Assembly: GCF_023008405.1 (NCBI RefSeq)
Contig: NZ_CP095376.1
Coordinates: 6,118,501-6,182,500 of the forward strand
Source of the DNA: Amycolatopsis sp. FBCC-B4732
Lineage (GTDB): Bacteria; Actinomycetota; Actinomycetes; Mycobacteriales; Pseudonocardiaceae
DNA length: 64,000 nucleotides
Direction: 5' to 3'
Shown here: positions 53,633 through 62,994 of the stretch, one piece after another
Layout of the letters: every line of letters starts with the position of its first letter
Numbering within the stretch: the stretch's first letter is position 1
Translations under genes and position numbers: made by a program
Notes under the pieces: generated by a model
Told to the model about the DNA's origin: nothing
Seen by the model: the letters and a program-made list of their open reading frames with translations, nothing else
The model's database searches: none

Positions 53633-53671
53633 GAAACGCACAGCAGCGAACCCGGGGACGTTTGTGCTTTC
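53633..53671. promoter_or_regulatory. Imperfect inverted repeat between xdhB and pucR
   Basis: GAAACGCACA (53633-53642) and TGTGCTTTC (53663-53671) pair except for one extra base. A symmetrical site in the 121-bp divergent region is a candidate PucR operator. Evidence is only the symmetry and place. Confidence 0.35.
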
Positions 53672-53682
53672 CTACAAGCCTG

Positions 53683-55014
53683 ATGACGACCGTGAAAACT
53701 CTGCTCGGCCTGCCGCGGCTGCGGCTGCGCCCGCTGGCCGGGGCCGACCTGCTCGACCGGCCCGTGACGCGCATCTACGTCACGGAGCTGCCCGACCCCG
53801 GACGGTACCTGTCGGCGGGCGAACTGGTGCTGTCCGGTCTGCTCTGGTGGCGGCGCCCGGGCGACGCCGAGCCGTTCGTGGCCGCGCTGGCCCGCTCGGG
53901 CGCGGCTGCGCTGGCCGCGTCCGGCGCCGATTCCGGCGGGATCCCGGCCGACGTGGTCGACGCCTGCGCGCGGCACCGCATCCCGTTGCTGGAAGTGCCC
54001 ACCGACCTGTCGTTTTCGGTGATCACCGAGCAGGTGGTGCTGGCGCTGGCCGCCGCGTCCGACAGCGCGCGCAAACGTTTGCAGGCCGCCGCGGACGCCC
54101 CGGTCGAGACGCTGCTGGAGCGCGCGTCGGCGGAGCTCGGGCTGCCCTGCTGGGTGCTTTCCGGCCTCGGCCGGGTGATCGCCGGCGCCGCCGCGCTGCC
54201 CCTGCCCGCCGAAGACGTCGTCCGCCGGTACGCGGCCCGCGAGCCCGGGCCGCTGACGGTGCTCCCGGTCGAGGGGCGCCAAGCCGTGCCGTGGCTGATC
54301 GCCGCCGGCGGCCCGCTGAGCACGGCGCAGGCCGAGCTGGCGGAGGAACTCGCGGGGCTGATCGGGGTCACCCGGGCGCGGACCGCCCCGGCCGAAGCCG
54401 AGCTGCCGGCCTCGGCCCGCGTCGTCGCGCTGCGGACCGAGGGCAGCGACGAGAGCCGGGACGTCCTGCGGGAGCTGCTGCCGGACGGGCTCCTGCTGGA
54501 GTCCACCGGGGACACGTCGTACGCGGCGACGACCGCGCAACCGTCCACACTGGAGCTGTCCACTGTGGAACCTCTGCTCCGGGCGACGCGGATCCTGTGC
54601 GGGGTCAGCGAACCGGCACCGCGGACCGAGGCGTGGGAGACCGCGCGGTACGCGGTGGGGGTGGCGGCCCGGCGGCCGGGCCGCGTCGTGGTCGTCCCCG
54701 CCGCCGACGTCGCGGCGCACCAGCTGCTGCTCGCCGGCGCCCCGGACGGGGTCCGCGCGGCCCTGCGGCGCCGGGTGCTCGGGCCGCTGCTGGCCTACGA
54801 CGCCGAGCAGCACACGGACCTGGTGCACACGGTCCGGGTGTTCCTGGAGTGCTCGGGTTCGCCGACGCGGGCGGCGAAGGCGTTGCACGTCCACGTCAAC
54901 ACGCTGCGCTACCGCATCGGCCGGGCGGGCGAGCTGCTCGGCGCGGACCTGACCGAGTTCACCGACCAGCTCGACGTCTACCTCGCCCTGCGCGCCGGCG
55001 ACGAGGGAGGGTGA
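53683..55014 (+). CDS. pucR: PucR-family purine catabolism regulator
   Basis: 443 aa. N-terminal PucR domain (about 5-125: LRPLAGADLLDRPVTRIYVTELPDPGRYLSAGELVLSGLLW; only the pattern matters here), a GGDEF-like middle, and the C-terminal HTH_30 (LVHTVRVFLECSGSPTRAAKALHVHVNTLRYRIGRAGELLG split over two helices). Activator of purine use in Bacillus and actinomycetes. ATG 53683 starts MTTVKTLLGLPRL. Divergent from the xanthine dehydrogenase operon that it likely controls. Confidence 0.92.
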   Translation: MTTVKTLLGLPRLRLRPLAGADLLDRPVTRIYVTELPDPGRYLSAGELVLSGLLWWRRPGDAEPFVAALARSGAAALAASGADSGGIPADVVDACARHRIPLLEVPTDLSFSVITEQVVLALAAASDSARKRLQAAADAPVETLLERASAELGLPCWVLSGLGRVIAGAAALPLPAEDVVRRYAAREPGPLTVLPVEGRQAVPWLIAAGGPLSTAQAELAEELAGLIGVTRARTAPAEAELPASARVVALRTEGSDESRDVLRELLPDGLLLESTGDTSYAATTAQPSTLELSTVEPLLRATRILCGVSEPAPRTEAWETARYAVGVAARRPGRVVVVPAADVAAHQLLLAGAPDGVRAALRRRVLGPLLAYDAEQHTDLVHTVRVFLECSGSPTRAAKALHVHVNTLRYRIGRAGELLGADLTEFTDQLDVYLALRAGDEGG

Positions 55015-55048
55015 TCGGGCGGGCGGACCGCTGCGGCACACTCGGGGC

Positions 55049-56245
55049 GTGGGTAAACGGAAGCGCGTCGCCGTCGAGGAAGCCGTCTCGTGGGCCGGGG
55101 CGGTGCCGACGGCCGAGGAAGCTCGGGACACGCTGCTCGCCGCCGCCCACGGGACCGCGCGGGGTACGGCGGACCGGCTCGCGCCCGGCCTCGAACTGCC
55201 TGCCGAGGTGGCCGAGGGCGCGCACCTGGCCGGGCAGCAGGTCATCGCGCGGGTCTGCCGGGGCGGCTGGCTGCCCGAGGACCTGGACCAGGCCGCCCGC
55301 CGCCGCGTCGACGAGTTCGCCCGGTCCTGCGTGCTCGACGCGCTGGCCGCCCACGTCGAGCAGTTCGCGCCCGCGACGGTCCACCCGCGCTGGCGGGAGC
55401 AGCTCGAAGACGTCGGCGCCGTGCGGTGGTGGCCGGACCCGCACCTGACGCACTGGGCGGCCAAGCACATCCTCACCCCGGCCGAAGCGCTGACGACCGT
55501 GATCGAGGCGCTCGGCTTCCTGCTGACCCTGCCGCCCGTCACCCTCGTCCTGCCCGTGCCGGGGACCGCGACCCCGGAGCGGCCCGCGCACCACGCCGTC
55601 GACGAGAAGAAGCTCGGGCGGGTGCGCGCGCTGCTGGCGAAGGCCGAGTCGAGCTCGTTCCCGGACGAGGCCGAAGCTCTCTCGGCGAAGGCGCAGGAGC
55701 TGATGACCCGGTACGCCCTCGACCGCGTGCTCGTCGAGGCCGGCGAGGCCGCGCCCGAGCTGCCCGCGGCCCGCCGGATCTGGCTCGACACGCCGTACGT
55801 CGACGCCAAGTCGCTGCTGGTGCACGTCGTCTCGAAGGCCGACCGGTGCCGGGCGGTCTTCGACCCGCGCTGGGGGTTCGTCACCGTCGTCGGCGACGAG
55901 GCGGACCTGGACTCCGTCGAGCTGATGACGACGTCCCTGCTCGTCCAGGCGACGCGGGCGATGATCGCCGACCCGGCCGGGCGGTCGCGGGCGTTCCGGA
56001 AGTCGTTCCTCGTCTCCTACGCCACCCGCATCGGCGAGCGGCTCGACCAGGCCGCCGAAGTGACGATCGCGGAGGCGCCGGACCGGGACCGGCTGCTGCC
56101 GGTGCTGGCGTCGCACGAGCTGAAGGTCGAGGCGGCCTTCAGCACCCGGTTCCCCGAAGTGGTGCACAAATCGGTGACCGTGCGCAGCCACGAAGGCTGG
56201 GGCGCGGGCCGCGAGGCCGCCGACCGCGCCCGGCTCGGCGAGTGA
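55049..56245 (+). CDS. DUF2786 domain protein
   Basis: 398 aa, GTG start. The DUF2786 motif is clear: LGRVRALLAKAESSSFPDEAEALSAKAQELMTRYALD (about residues 188-224). The N-terminal ~170 residues are helical and carry RWWPDPHLTHWAAKHIL; the C-terminal part has the SYATRIGERL segment common to such proteins. Function unknown; some relatives are phage-encoded. 34 bp after pucR but without functional link. Confidence 0.8.
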   Translation: MGKRKRVAVEEAVSWAGAVPTAEEARDTLLAAAHGTARGTADRLAPGLELPAEVAEGAHLAGQQVIARVCRGGWLPEDLDQAARRRVDEFARSCVLDALAAHVEQFAPATVHPRWREQLEDVGAVRWWPDPHLTHWAAKHILTPAEALTTVIEALGFLLTLPPVTLVLPVPGTATPERPAHHAVDEKKLGRVRALLAKAESSSFPDEAEALSAKAQELMTRYALDRVLVEAGEAAPELPAARRIWLDTPYVDAKSLLVHVVSKADRCRAVFDPRWGFVTVVGDEADLDSVELMTTSLLVQATRAMIADPAGRSRAFRKSFLVSYATRIGERLDQAAEVTIAEAPDRDRLLPVLASHELKVEAAFSTRFPEVVHKSVTVRSHEGWGAGREAADRARLGE

Positions 56246-56288
56246 CTCCGGTCACCGGACGCGCCCCCGGGACACTCCCGGCCGCTGC

Positions 56289-57476
56289 TCAGCCTTCGCG
56301 CCGCGCGTACTTCTCCAGCTCCGGCCGCCCGAACGACAGCTCGCTCTCGTCGAGCGCGCCGCAGTCGAGGCCGCGCAGCAGGTACACCGCCAGCGCCTGG
56401 GCCGTCGCCGGTTCGTCGAGCACGCCCCCGGCCTTCTTCTCCGCGTACGCGCGCAACCGGTCCACCGCCTCGGCGAACCCCGAGCGGTAGAACGTGTACG
56501 TCGCCGCGAAGCGCGTCGGGAGCTGGTGCGGGTGCAGGTCCCAGCCCTGGTAGAAGCCGCGTTCCAGGGACCGCCGCACCAGGCGCAGGTGTTCGGCCCA
56601 CGCCGCGGGCAGCGCGTCGCCGACCGGGAGCTTGTTCGTCGAGCCGTCCGACAGCCGGACGCCGGTGCCCGCCGCCGAGACCTGCATCAGGCCCTTGGCG
56701 AGGTCCGCCGCCGGGTGCTCCATGCTCTGGTACGCCGCCGCGATGCCGAGGCCGGCGCTGTAGTCGTACGTCCCGTAGTGCAGGCCCGAACACCGGCCTT
56801 CGGCCGCCTGCACGATCCGCGGCACCGCGAGCGTCCCGTCGATGTCCACAATGGACTGCGACGTCTCGATCTGGACCTCGAACCGCAGCGTCCCCTCGGC
56901 GAGCTCGTACGCGGATTCCAGGCGCGCCAGCACTTCCGCGGCCACCGACACCTGCTCGATCGCCGTCACCTTCGGCAGCGTGACGACGAACCCGGGCGGC
57001 AGCGGCCCGTTGCCGAGCAACCCGGTCAGGAACAGGTCCAGGGTGCGGATCCCGCGCCGGCGCGTCGCCGCCTCGAAGCTCTTGAACCGGATGCCGCAGA
57101 ACGGCGTCCCGCCGGTGGTGGCCAGGGTCTGCCCGGCCGCCAGCGCGGCGGCGTCCTCGACGTCGTCGGGGACGCGGCCGTAGCCGTCCTCGAAGTCGAT
57201 CCGCAGGTCCTCGATCGGCTCGGTGAGCAGCTTGGCGCGCACGCGTTCATACCCGGACGCGTCGAGCCCGAGCAGGTCCTCGTGCTCGACGAAGACACGC
57301 ATCGCCTGCTTGCCCCAGTCGGCGACCAGGCGCGTCCGGTACTGCGACGCCGGCACGTACACCGTGTGCACCGGCTGCCGGCCCGGCCGCTCCCCCGGGT
57401 ACGCCGCCGCGACGCGCGCGTCGGCCTCGGCCAGACGCGCGTCCGCGGCGGCGTAGACGTCTTCGGGAAGACGCAC
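56289..57476 (-). CDS. CitE-like aldolase/lyase (DUF6986 type)
   Basis: 395 aa, GTG start adjacent to the malate synthase stop. HpcH/HpaI-CitE fold: LRIDFEDGYGRVPDDVEDAA, TLPKVTAIEQV, FEVQIETSQSIVDIDG (Glu ligand), GLHYGTYDYSAGLGI, WDLHPHQLPTRF. Usually next to malate synthase in actinobacteria. It may handle malyl- or related acids formed from glyoxylate; the substrate is not proven. Confidence 0.83.
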   Translation of the reverse strand: MRLPEDVYAAADARLAEADARVAAAYPGERPGRQPVHTVYVPASQYRTRLVADWGKQAMRVFVEHEDLLGLDASGYERVRAKLLTEPIEDLRIDFEDGYGRVPDDVEDAAALAAGQTLATTGGTPFCGIRFKSFEAATRRRGIRTLDLFLTGLLGNGPLPPGFVVTLPKVTAIEQVSVAAEVLARLESAYELAEGTLRFEVQIETSQSIVDIDGTLAVPRIVQAAEGRCSGLHYGTYDYSAGLGIAAAYQSMEHPAADLAKGLMQVSAAGTGVRLSDGSTNKLPVGDALPAAWAEHLRLVRRSLERGFYQGWDLHPHQLPTRFAATYTFYRSGFAEAVDRLRAYAEKKAGGVLDEPATAQALAVYLLRGLDCGALDESELSFGRPELEKYARREG

Positions 57477-59051
<1,575 letters not shown>

Positions 59052-59112
59052 GGGGAAACACCTCGAGGGTTCGGATCTTTGGATAACGGCCCTACGGTTT
59101 TCTACCAGCCGG

Positions 59113-59141
59113 ACTATAGTTTCTGCATAGCGGAAGCTCAA
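59113..59141 (-). promoter_or_regulatory. aceB promoter with IclR operator in the spacer
   Basis: Minus strand: -35 TTGAGC (59141-59136), 17-nt spacer, -10 TATAGT (59118-59113). The spacer contains TTCTGC-ATA-GCGGAA (59121-59135), a 15-bp palindrome with one mismatch. TATAGT also reads on the plus strand at 59115-59120 as an iclR -10. A repressor bound here would block both genes. Confidence 0.7.
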
Positions 59142-59163
59142 CGCCGACGTAAGGAGGGCCACC

Positions 59164-59940
59164 GTGCCGGCGGAGAAGAACGGTCGCGACGGCGGCGTCC
59201 AGTCCCTGCAGCGTGCCTTCGAGCTGCTGGAACACCTCGCGGACACCGGCGGCGAAGCCAGCCTGTCGGAGCTGGCGACGCTGTCCGGGCTGCCGATGCC
59301 GACGATCCACCGGCTGATCCGCACCCTGGTCGACCTGGGCTACGTCCGCCAGAACACGAACCGCCGGTACGCGCTGGGCGCGCGGCTGATCCGGCTGGGC
59401 GAGAACGCGAGCATGCAGTTCGGCGCGTGGGCGCGGCCGCTGCTGGCGGAGCTGGTCGAGGAGGTCGGCGAGACGGCGAACCTGGCGGTCCTGGAGCGCG
59501 ACGAGGTCGTGTACGTGGCCCAGGTCCCCTCGAAGCACTCGATGCGCATGTTCACCGAGGTCGGGAGGCGGTTGCTGCCGCACGGGACCGGGGTGGGGAA
59601 GGCGATGCTGGCGCACCTGCCTTCCGAGGACGTCCAGGCGTTGCTCTCGCGGACCGGTATGCCGGCGTACACGGAGCACACGTTCACGGATGCGGATCTG
59701 CTGGCGGTCGAGCTTTCGAGGATCGCTTCGCAGGGGTACGCGCTGGACGAGGCGGAGCAGGAGCTGGGTGTGCGGTGCGTCGCGGTGGCGGTGCCGGGGG
59801 CGCCGGTACCGGCGGCGGTGTCGGTGTCGGGCCCGTCGGGGCGGCTGACCGCCGAGGCGGTGGCGCACATCGCCCCGGCGGTGCAGCGGGTGGCGGACGC
59901 CCTGGGTGCGAGTCTCTCCCAAGCGCCACTATCAGTGTGA
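59164..59940 (+). CDS. IclR-family transcriptional regulator
   Basis: 258 aa, GTG start after AAGGAGG. Winged HTH: GGEASLSELATLSGLPMPTIHRLIRTLVDLGYVRQ; the ligand domain shows HSMRMFTEVGRRLLPHGTGVGKAMLAHL and the GYALDEAEQELGVRCVAVAVPG signature of AllR/KdgR-type IclR proteins. Likely represses aceB and the lyase gene until glyoxylate or an allantoin-derived ligand binds. Confidence 0.93.
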   Translation: MPAEKNGRDGGVQSLQRAFELLEHLADTGGEASLSELATLSGLPMPTIHRLIRTLVDLGYVRQNTNRRYALGARLIRLGENASMQFGAWARPLLAELVEEVGETANLAVLERDEVVYVAQVPSKHSMRMFTEVGRRLLPHGTGVGKAMLAHLPSEDVQALLSRTGMPAYTEHTFTDADLLAVELSRIASQGYALDEAEQELGVRCVAVAVPGAPVPAAVSVSGPSGRLTAEAVAHIAPAVQRVADALGASLSQAPLSV

Positions 59941-59956
59941 CAGAGGGTGATATCTA

Positions 59957-60313
59957 GTGACTGAAAGTGACCCTGCTGCGGAGGGTGCAGACCCCGCCGG
60001 TAAGATCGACGGCATGGCAAGACTCGATGATCTCGAAGCCCGCGTAACCGCGTTGGAGGAACAGGGACACCAGTATCGGCGAGACGCCGCGGCCGCCCGC
60101 ATACTGGCCGGCGCGGCGGACCGGGATGTGTCCGACTTCAAGCAGACCTTGAATGGCCACACCCAGGTGTTGAACGCCCTGCGCGAGACCCAGGTCGAGC
60201 ACGGCCAGCGGCTGGACACGCTGGAAGCCAAGGTCGACAGCGGGTTCACCAAGGTCAACATCAGCATGGAACAGATCAGCGGGCTGCTTCAGCGGCTGAT
60301 CGACAAGGGCTGA
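59957..60313 (+). CDS. Small coiled-coil protein
   Basis: 118 aa, GTG start (GAGGGTGAT upstream). Heptads run over most of the length (ARLDDLEARVTALEEQ; LNALRETQVEHGQRLDTLEAKVDSGF; ISMEQISGLLQRL). Not recognised. ATG 60014 is an alternative start: TAAGAT at 60001-60006 lies 7 bp before it and fits a leaderless promoter, giving a 99-aa protein that begins with the coiled coil. It is 16 bp after iclR. Confidence 0.65.
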   Translation: MTESDPAAEGADPAGKIDGMARLDDLEARVTALEEQGHQYRRDAAAARILAGAADRDVSDFKQTLNGHTQVLNALRETQVEHGQRLDTLEAKVDSGFTKVNISMEQISGLLQRLIDKG

Positions 60314-60317
60314 TCCC

Positions 60318-60818
60318 TCACTTCAGCTCCCCCGCCAGCAGGTCCATCAGCAGGCCGTCGTGCCAGCTGCCGTCCGCCGCCCGCTCGTAGCGGCGTAGTA
60401 CGCCCACCGGCCGGAAGCCGATCTTCGAATACACCCTGATCGCCGGCTCGTTGGCCGCCGCGGGGTCGATCGTCAGGCGGTGGTGGCCCTGGTCGAACAG
60501 GTGCCCGGCCAGGGTGCGGAGGGCGTCCGTGCCGAGGCCGCGGCCGTGGAAGCCCGGGTCGATCGCGATGTCGATGCCCGCGTGGCGGTACTGCGGGTCG
60601 AGCTCCTCGCAGCTCTGGATCAGCCCGACGACGGCCCCGTCCGCCTCGATGACGTAGCAGCGGAAGCCGTCCTCGGCGGTGTAGATGCTCTCGATTTCCG
60701 ACTCCGGCTCGCCCCACCAGCGGGCGACCTCCGGGGTGGCCAGGATTTCGCGTGCGCGGGCGCGATCCGCTGGGCCGATCGGGCGCAGCCGCACCCGATC
60801 GCCGTGGATGGCGGTCAT
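60318..60818 (-). CDS. GNAT acetyltransferase, AAC(6')-like
   Basis: 166 aa. Acetyl-CoA site: GIDIAIDPGFHGRGLGTDALRTLAGHLF (R-G-x-G), then HHRLTIDPAAANEPAIRVYSKIGFRPVGVLRRYE. The start VRLRPIGPADRARAREILATPEVARWWG and YTAEDGFRCYVIEADG resemble aminoglycoside 6'-N-acetyltransferases, but many such proteins act on other amines. ATG 60818 is preceded by GAGAGGA. Convergent with the coiled-coil gene. Confidence 0.85.
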   Translation of the reverse strand: MTAIHGDRVRLRPIGPADRARAREILATPEVARWWGEPESEIESIYTAEDGFRCYVIEADGAVVGLIQSCEELDPQYRHAGIDIAIDPGFHGRGLGTDALRTLAGHLFDQGHHRLTIDPAAANEPAIRVYSKIGFRPVGVLRRYERAADGSWHDGLLMDLLAGELK

Positions 60819-60957
60819 GATTGTCCTCTCTCGTAGCGGATGACGGCTTCGCGACGTCTGGTACGAGGAGGGGCACGAGCGGAAGGGCGTCAACCGGGCA
60901 CACCGGAATTCTGCGCCGGTCGCGCCCGTTCGTCATCCGAATATCGGCGGAGGCCGC

Positions 60958-61428
60958 ATGGACTCGCACACCGGCGCCTTGGCGTGGCTCGCGCAGGGCG
61001 CCGCTTCGAACCTGCTGGACCGGCTCGTCGCCCGGGCGCTCGACGGGCCGCCCCCGGTACCCGCGTGGCCACGGCCCGGCGGGGCCCCCTCGGGCACCGT
61101 CGAGATCTCCGTGCGCCACCACTCGGCCGCGAAGGTCCGCACGCCGGTGATCCTCACGCTGCAGGAGGACGGCAGCCGCACGGGCACGGTGTTTTCGGTC
61201 GTGCTGGGCAACACCGCCCGCATCGCGGTCCCCGCCGGCGCCTACTTCGGCGCGGCGATGGTCCTCGACCCGGCCCACCGCACCCTGCAGGGCATCGGCT
61301 GGTCGCGGCTCACGGTGACCGCCCGCCGGACGTCCCCGTGCCTCATCCCGGCGCGCCGCCCGTCGGCACCGGTGATCCTGCAGCTGGGCCTGCGAAAACC
61401 CGACGGGACGCCGCTGTTCCGGCTTTGA
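60958..61428 (+). CDS. Hypothetical beta-rich protein
   Basis: 156 aa, not recognised. A helical start (MDSHTGALAWLAQGAASNLL) is followed by a Pro-rich link and mostly beta segments (TVEISVRHHSAAKVRTPVILTLQEDG; RIAVPAGAYFGAAMVLDP). No signal peptide or catalytic motif. Codon bias fits a real gene. The 127 bp after it to the ftsY stop shows only a short GACCGT-type hairpin. Confidence 0.5.
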   Translation: MDSHTGALAWLAQGAASNLLDRLVARALDGPPPVPAWPRPGGAPSGTVEISVRHHSAAKVRTPVILTLQEDGSRTGTVFSVVLGNTARIAVPAGAYFGAAMVLDPAHRTLQGIGWSRLTVTARRTSPCLIPARRPSAPVILQLGLRKPDGTPLFRL

Positions 61429-61555
61429 CGGTCGTCGCGACCGGGCGGCCGCGCGGTGCCCACCTGATCTCCGCGCTGCCCGCGGCGCCCGCCGACCGGC
61501 TCGCGTCCGGCCTGGTCATCCCGGACACCGCCAGGGAAAACCACGCCATCCGGCG

Positions 61556-62854
61556 CTAGCCCAGCAGGGCGTCCACGAACGCGCCCGGCTCGAACGGGGC
61601 CAGGTCGTCCGGGCCCTCGCCCAGCCCGACCAGCTTCACCGGGACGCCCAGCTCGCGCTGGACCTGAAACACGATCCCGCCCTTCGCGGTCCCGTCCAGC
61701 TTCGTCAGCACGATGCCCGTGACGTCGATGACCTCAGCGAACACCCGGGCCTGCATCAGGCCGTTCTGGCCCGTCGTCGCGTCCAGGACCAGGAGCACCT
61801 CGTCGACCTTCGCCTGCTTCTCCACGACGCGCTTGACCTTGCCCAGCTCGTCCATCAGGCCCGTCTTCGTGTGCAGGCGGCCCGCCGTGTCGATCAGGAC
61901 CGCGTCGACGCCCGTGTCCACGCCGCGCTTCACCGCGTCGAACGCCACCGCCGCCGGGTCCGCGCCCTCCTTGCCGCGGACGACCTCCGCGCCCACGCGC
62001 TCGGCCCACGTCTGGAGCTGGTCGGCCGCCGCCGCGCGGAAGGTGTCCGCCGCGCCCAGGACCACCGTCTTGTCCTGGGCCACCAGGACGCGGGCGAGCT
62101 TGCCCGTGGTCGTCGTCTTGCCCGTGCCGTTGACGCCCGCCACCAGGACCACCGCGGGCTGCTTCTTGCCGTCGACGATGTGGGGCAGCGCCCGCACCGC
62201 GCGCTCGCTGCCGGTGGACAGCTGCGCCGTCAGCACCTCGTGCAGCACCTCGCGGGCCTCGGCCGACGAGCGGATCGCGCGCCGCGAGAGCTCGTCGCGC
62301 AGGCGGTCGACGATCTGGGTCGTGGTGGCCGCGCCCAGGTCGGCCATCAGCAGCGTGTCTTCGACGTCCTGCCAGGAGTCCTCGTCGAGGTCGCCGGCGC
62401 CGAGCAGGCCGAGCAGGCTCGTGCCGAACACCGAACGCGACTTCGCCAGCCGGCCGCGCAGGCGCTCGATGCGGCCCGTCGCCGGGTCGATCTCCTCGAC
62501 CACCGGAGCGGCCGGAGCCGGCGCGGCGGGCGCGGCGGGCTCTTCGGGGAGCTTGACGTCGCGGACCGTGCGCTGCGCCGAATCACGCGGCACGGCGGCG
62601 TCATCGCCGACCGCGGGCTGGCCTTCGGTCTCCGGCCGGTCCTCGACCGGGTGCTCGGGCGCTTCGGCCGACCCGCCGGGCGCGAGGGCGATGCCCCCGC
62701 TGGCCGCGTAGGAGCCGCCCTTCGGCTTCTCCTCGACCTCGCGCTTGGCGTCCAGGCTGATCCGGCGCTTGCGCGCGACCAGCAGGCCGGTCACCAGGAG
62801 GGCGACCAGCACGACGACGGCCAGGACTACGAACAGGAACCAGGTGCTCGACAC
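61556..62854 (-). CDS. ftsY: Signal recognition particle receptor FtsY
   Basis: 432 aa. N-terminal membrane anchor STWFLFVVLAVVVLVALLV, then a long acidic Pro/Ala-rich A domain, and the NG GTPase: GVNGTGKTTTTGKLA, DTFRAAAADQL, IDTAGRLHTKTGLMDELGK, TKLDGTAKGG. Docks the Ffh-ribosome complex (ffh at 16.8-18.4 kb) at the membrane. Start GTG 62854 with GGAAGGA 8 nt upstream; ATG 62863 would be too close to that site. Confidence 0.95.
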   Translation of the reverse strand: MSSTWFLFVVLAVVVLVALLVTGLLVARKRRISLDAKREVEEKPKGGSYAASGGIALAPGGSAEAPEHPVEDRPETEGQPAVGDDAAVPRDSAQRTVRDVKLPEEPAAPAAPAPAAPVVEEIDPATGRIERLRGRLAKSRSVFGTSLLGLLGAGDLDEDSWQDVEDTLLMADLGAATTTQIVDRLRDELSRRAIRSSAEAREVLHEVLTAQLSTGSERAVRALPHIVDGKKQPAVVLVAGVNGTGKTTTTGKLARVLVAQDKTVVLGAADTFRAAAADQLQTWAERVGAEVVRGKEGADPAAVAFDAVKRGVDTGVDAVLIDTAGRLHTKTGLMDELGKVKRVVEKQAKVDEVLLVLDATTGQNGLMQARVFAEVIDVTGIVLTKLDGTAKGGIVFQVQRELGVPVKLVGLGEGPDDLAPFEPGAFVDALLG

Positions 62855-62994
62855 GGGACCCATCCTTCCATCCGCACCGCGCGGACCCGGACACCCCGTC
62901 CACACAGGCAATTCGCCACCAGATCGATCCCGATTGGGCCAAGACTTCACCAAGTGGGTTGCGTCACAGGAAGACCTGCACTAAACCCCTCCGG

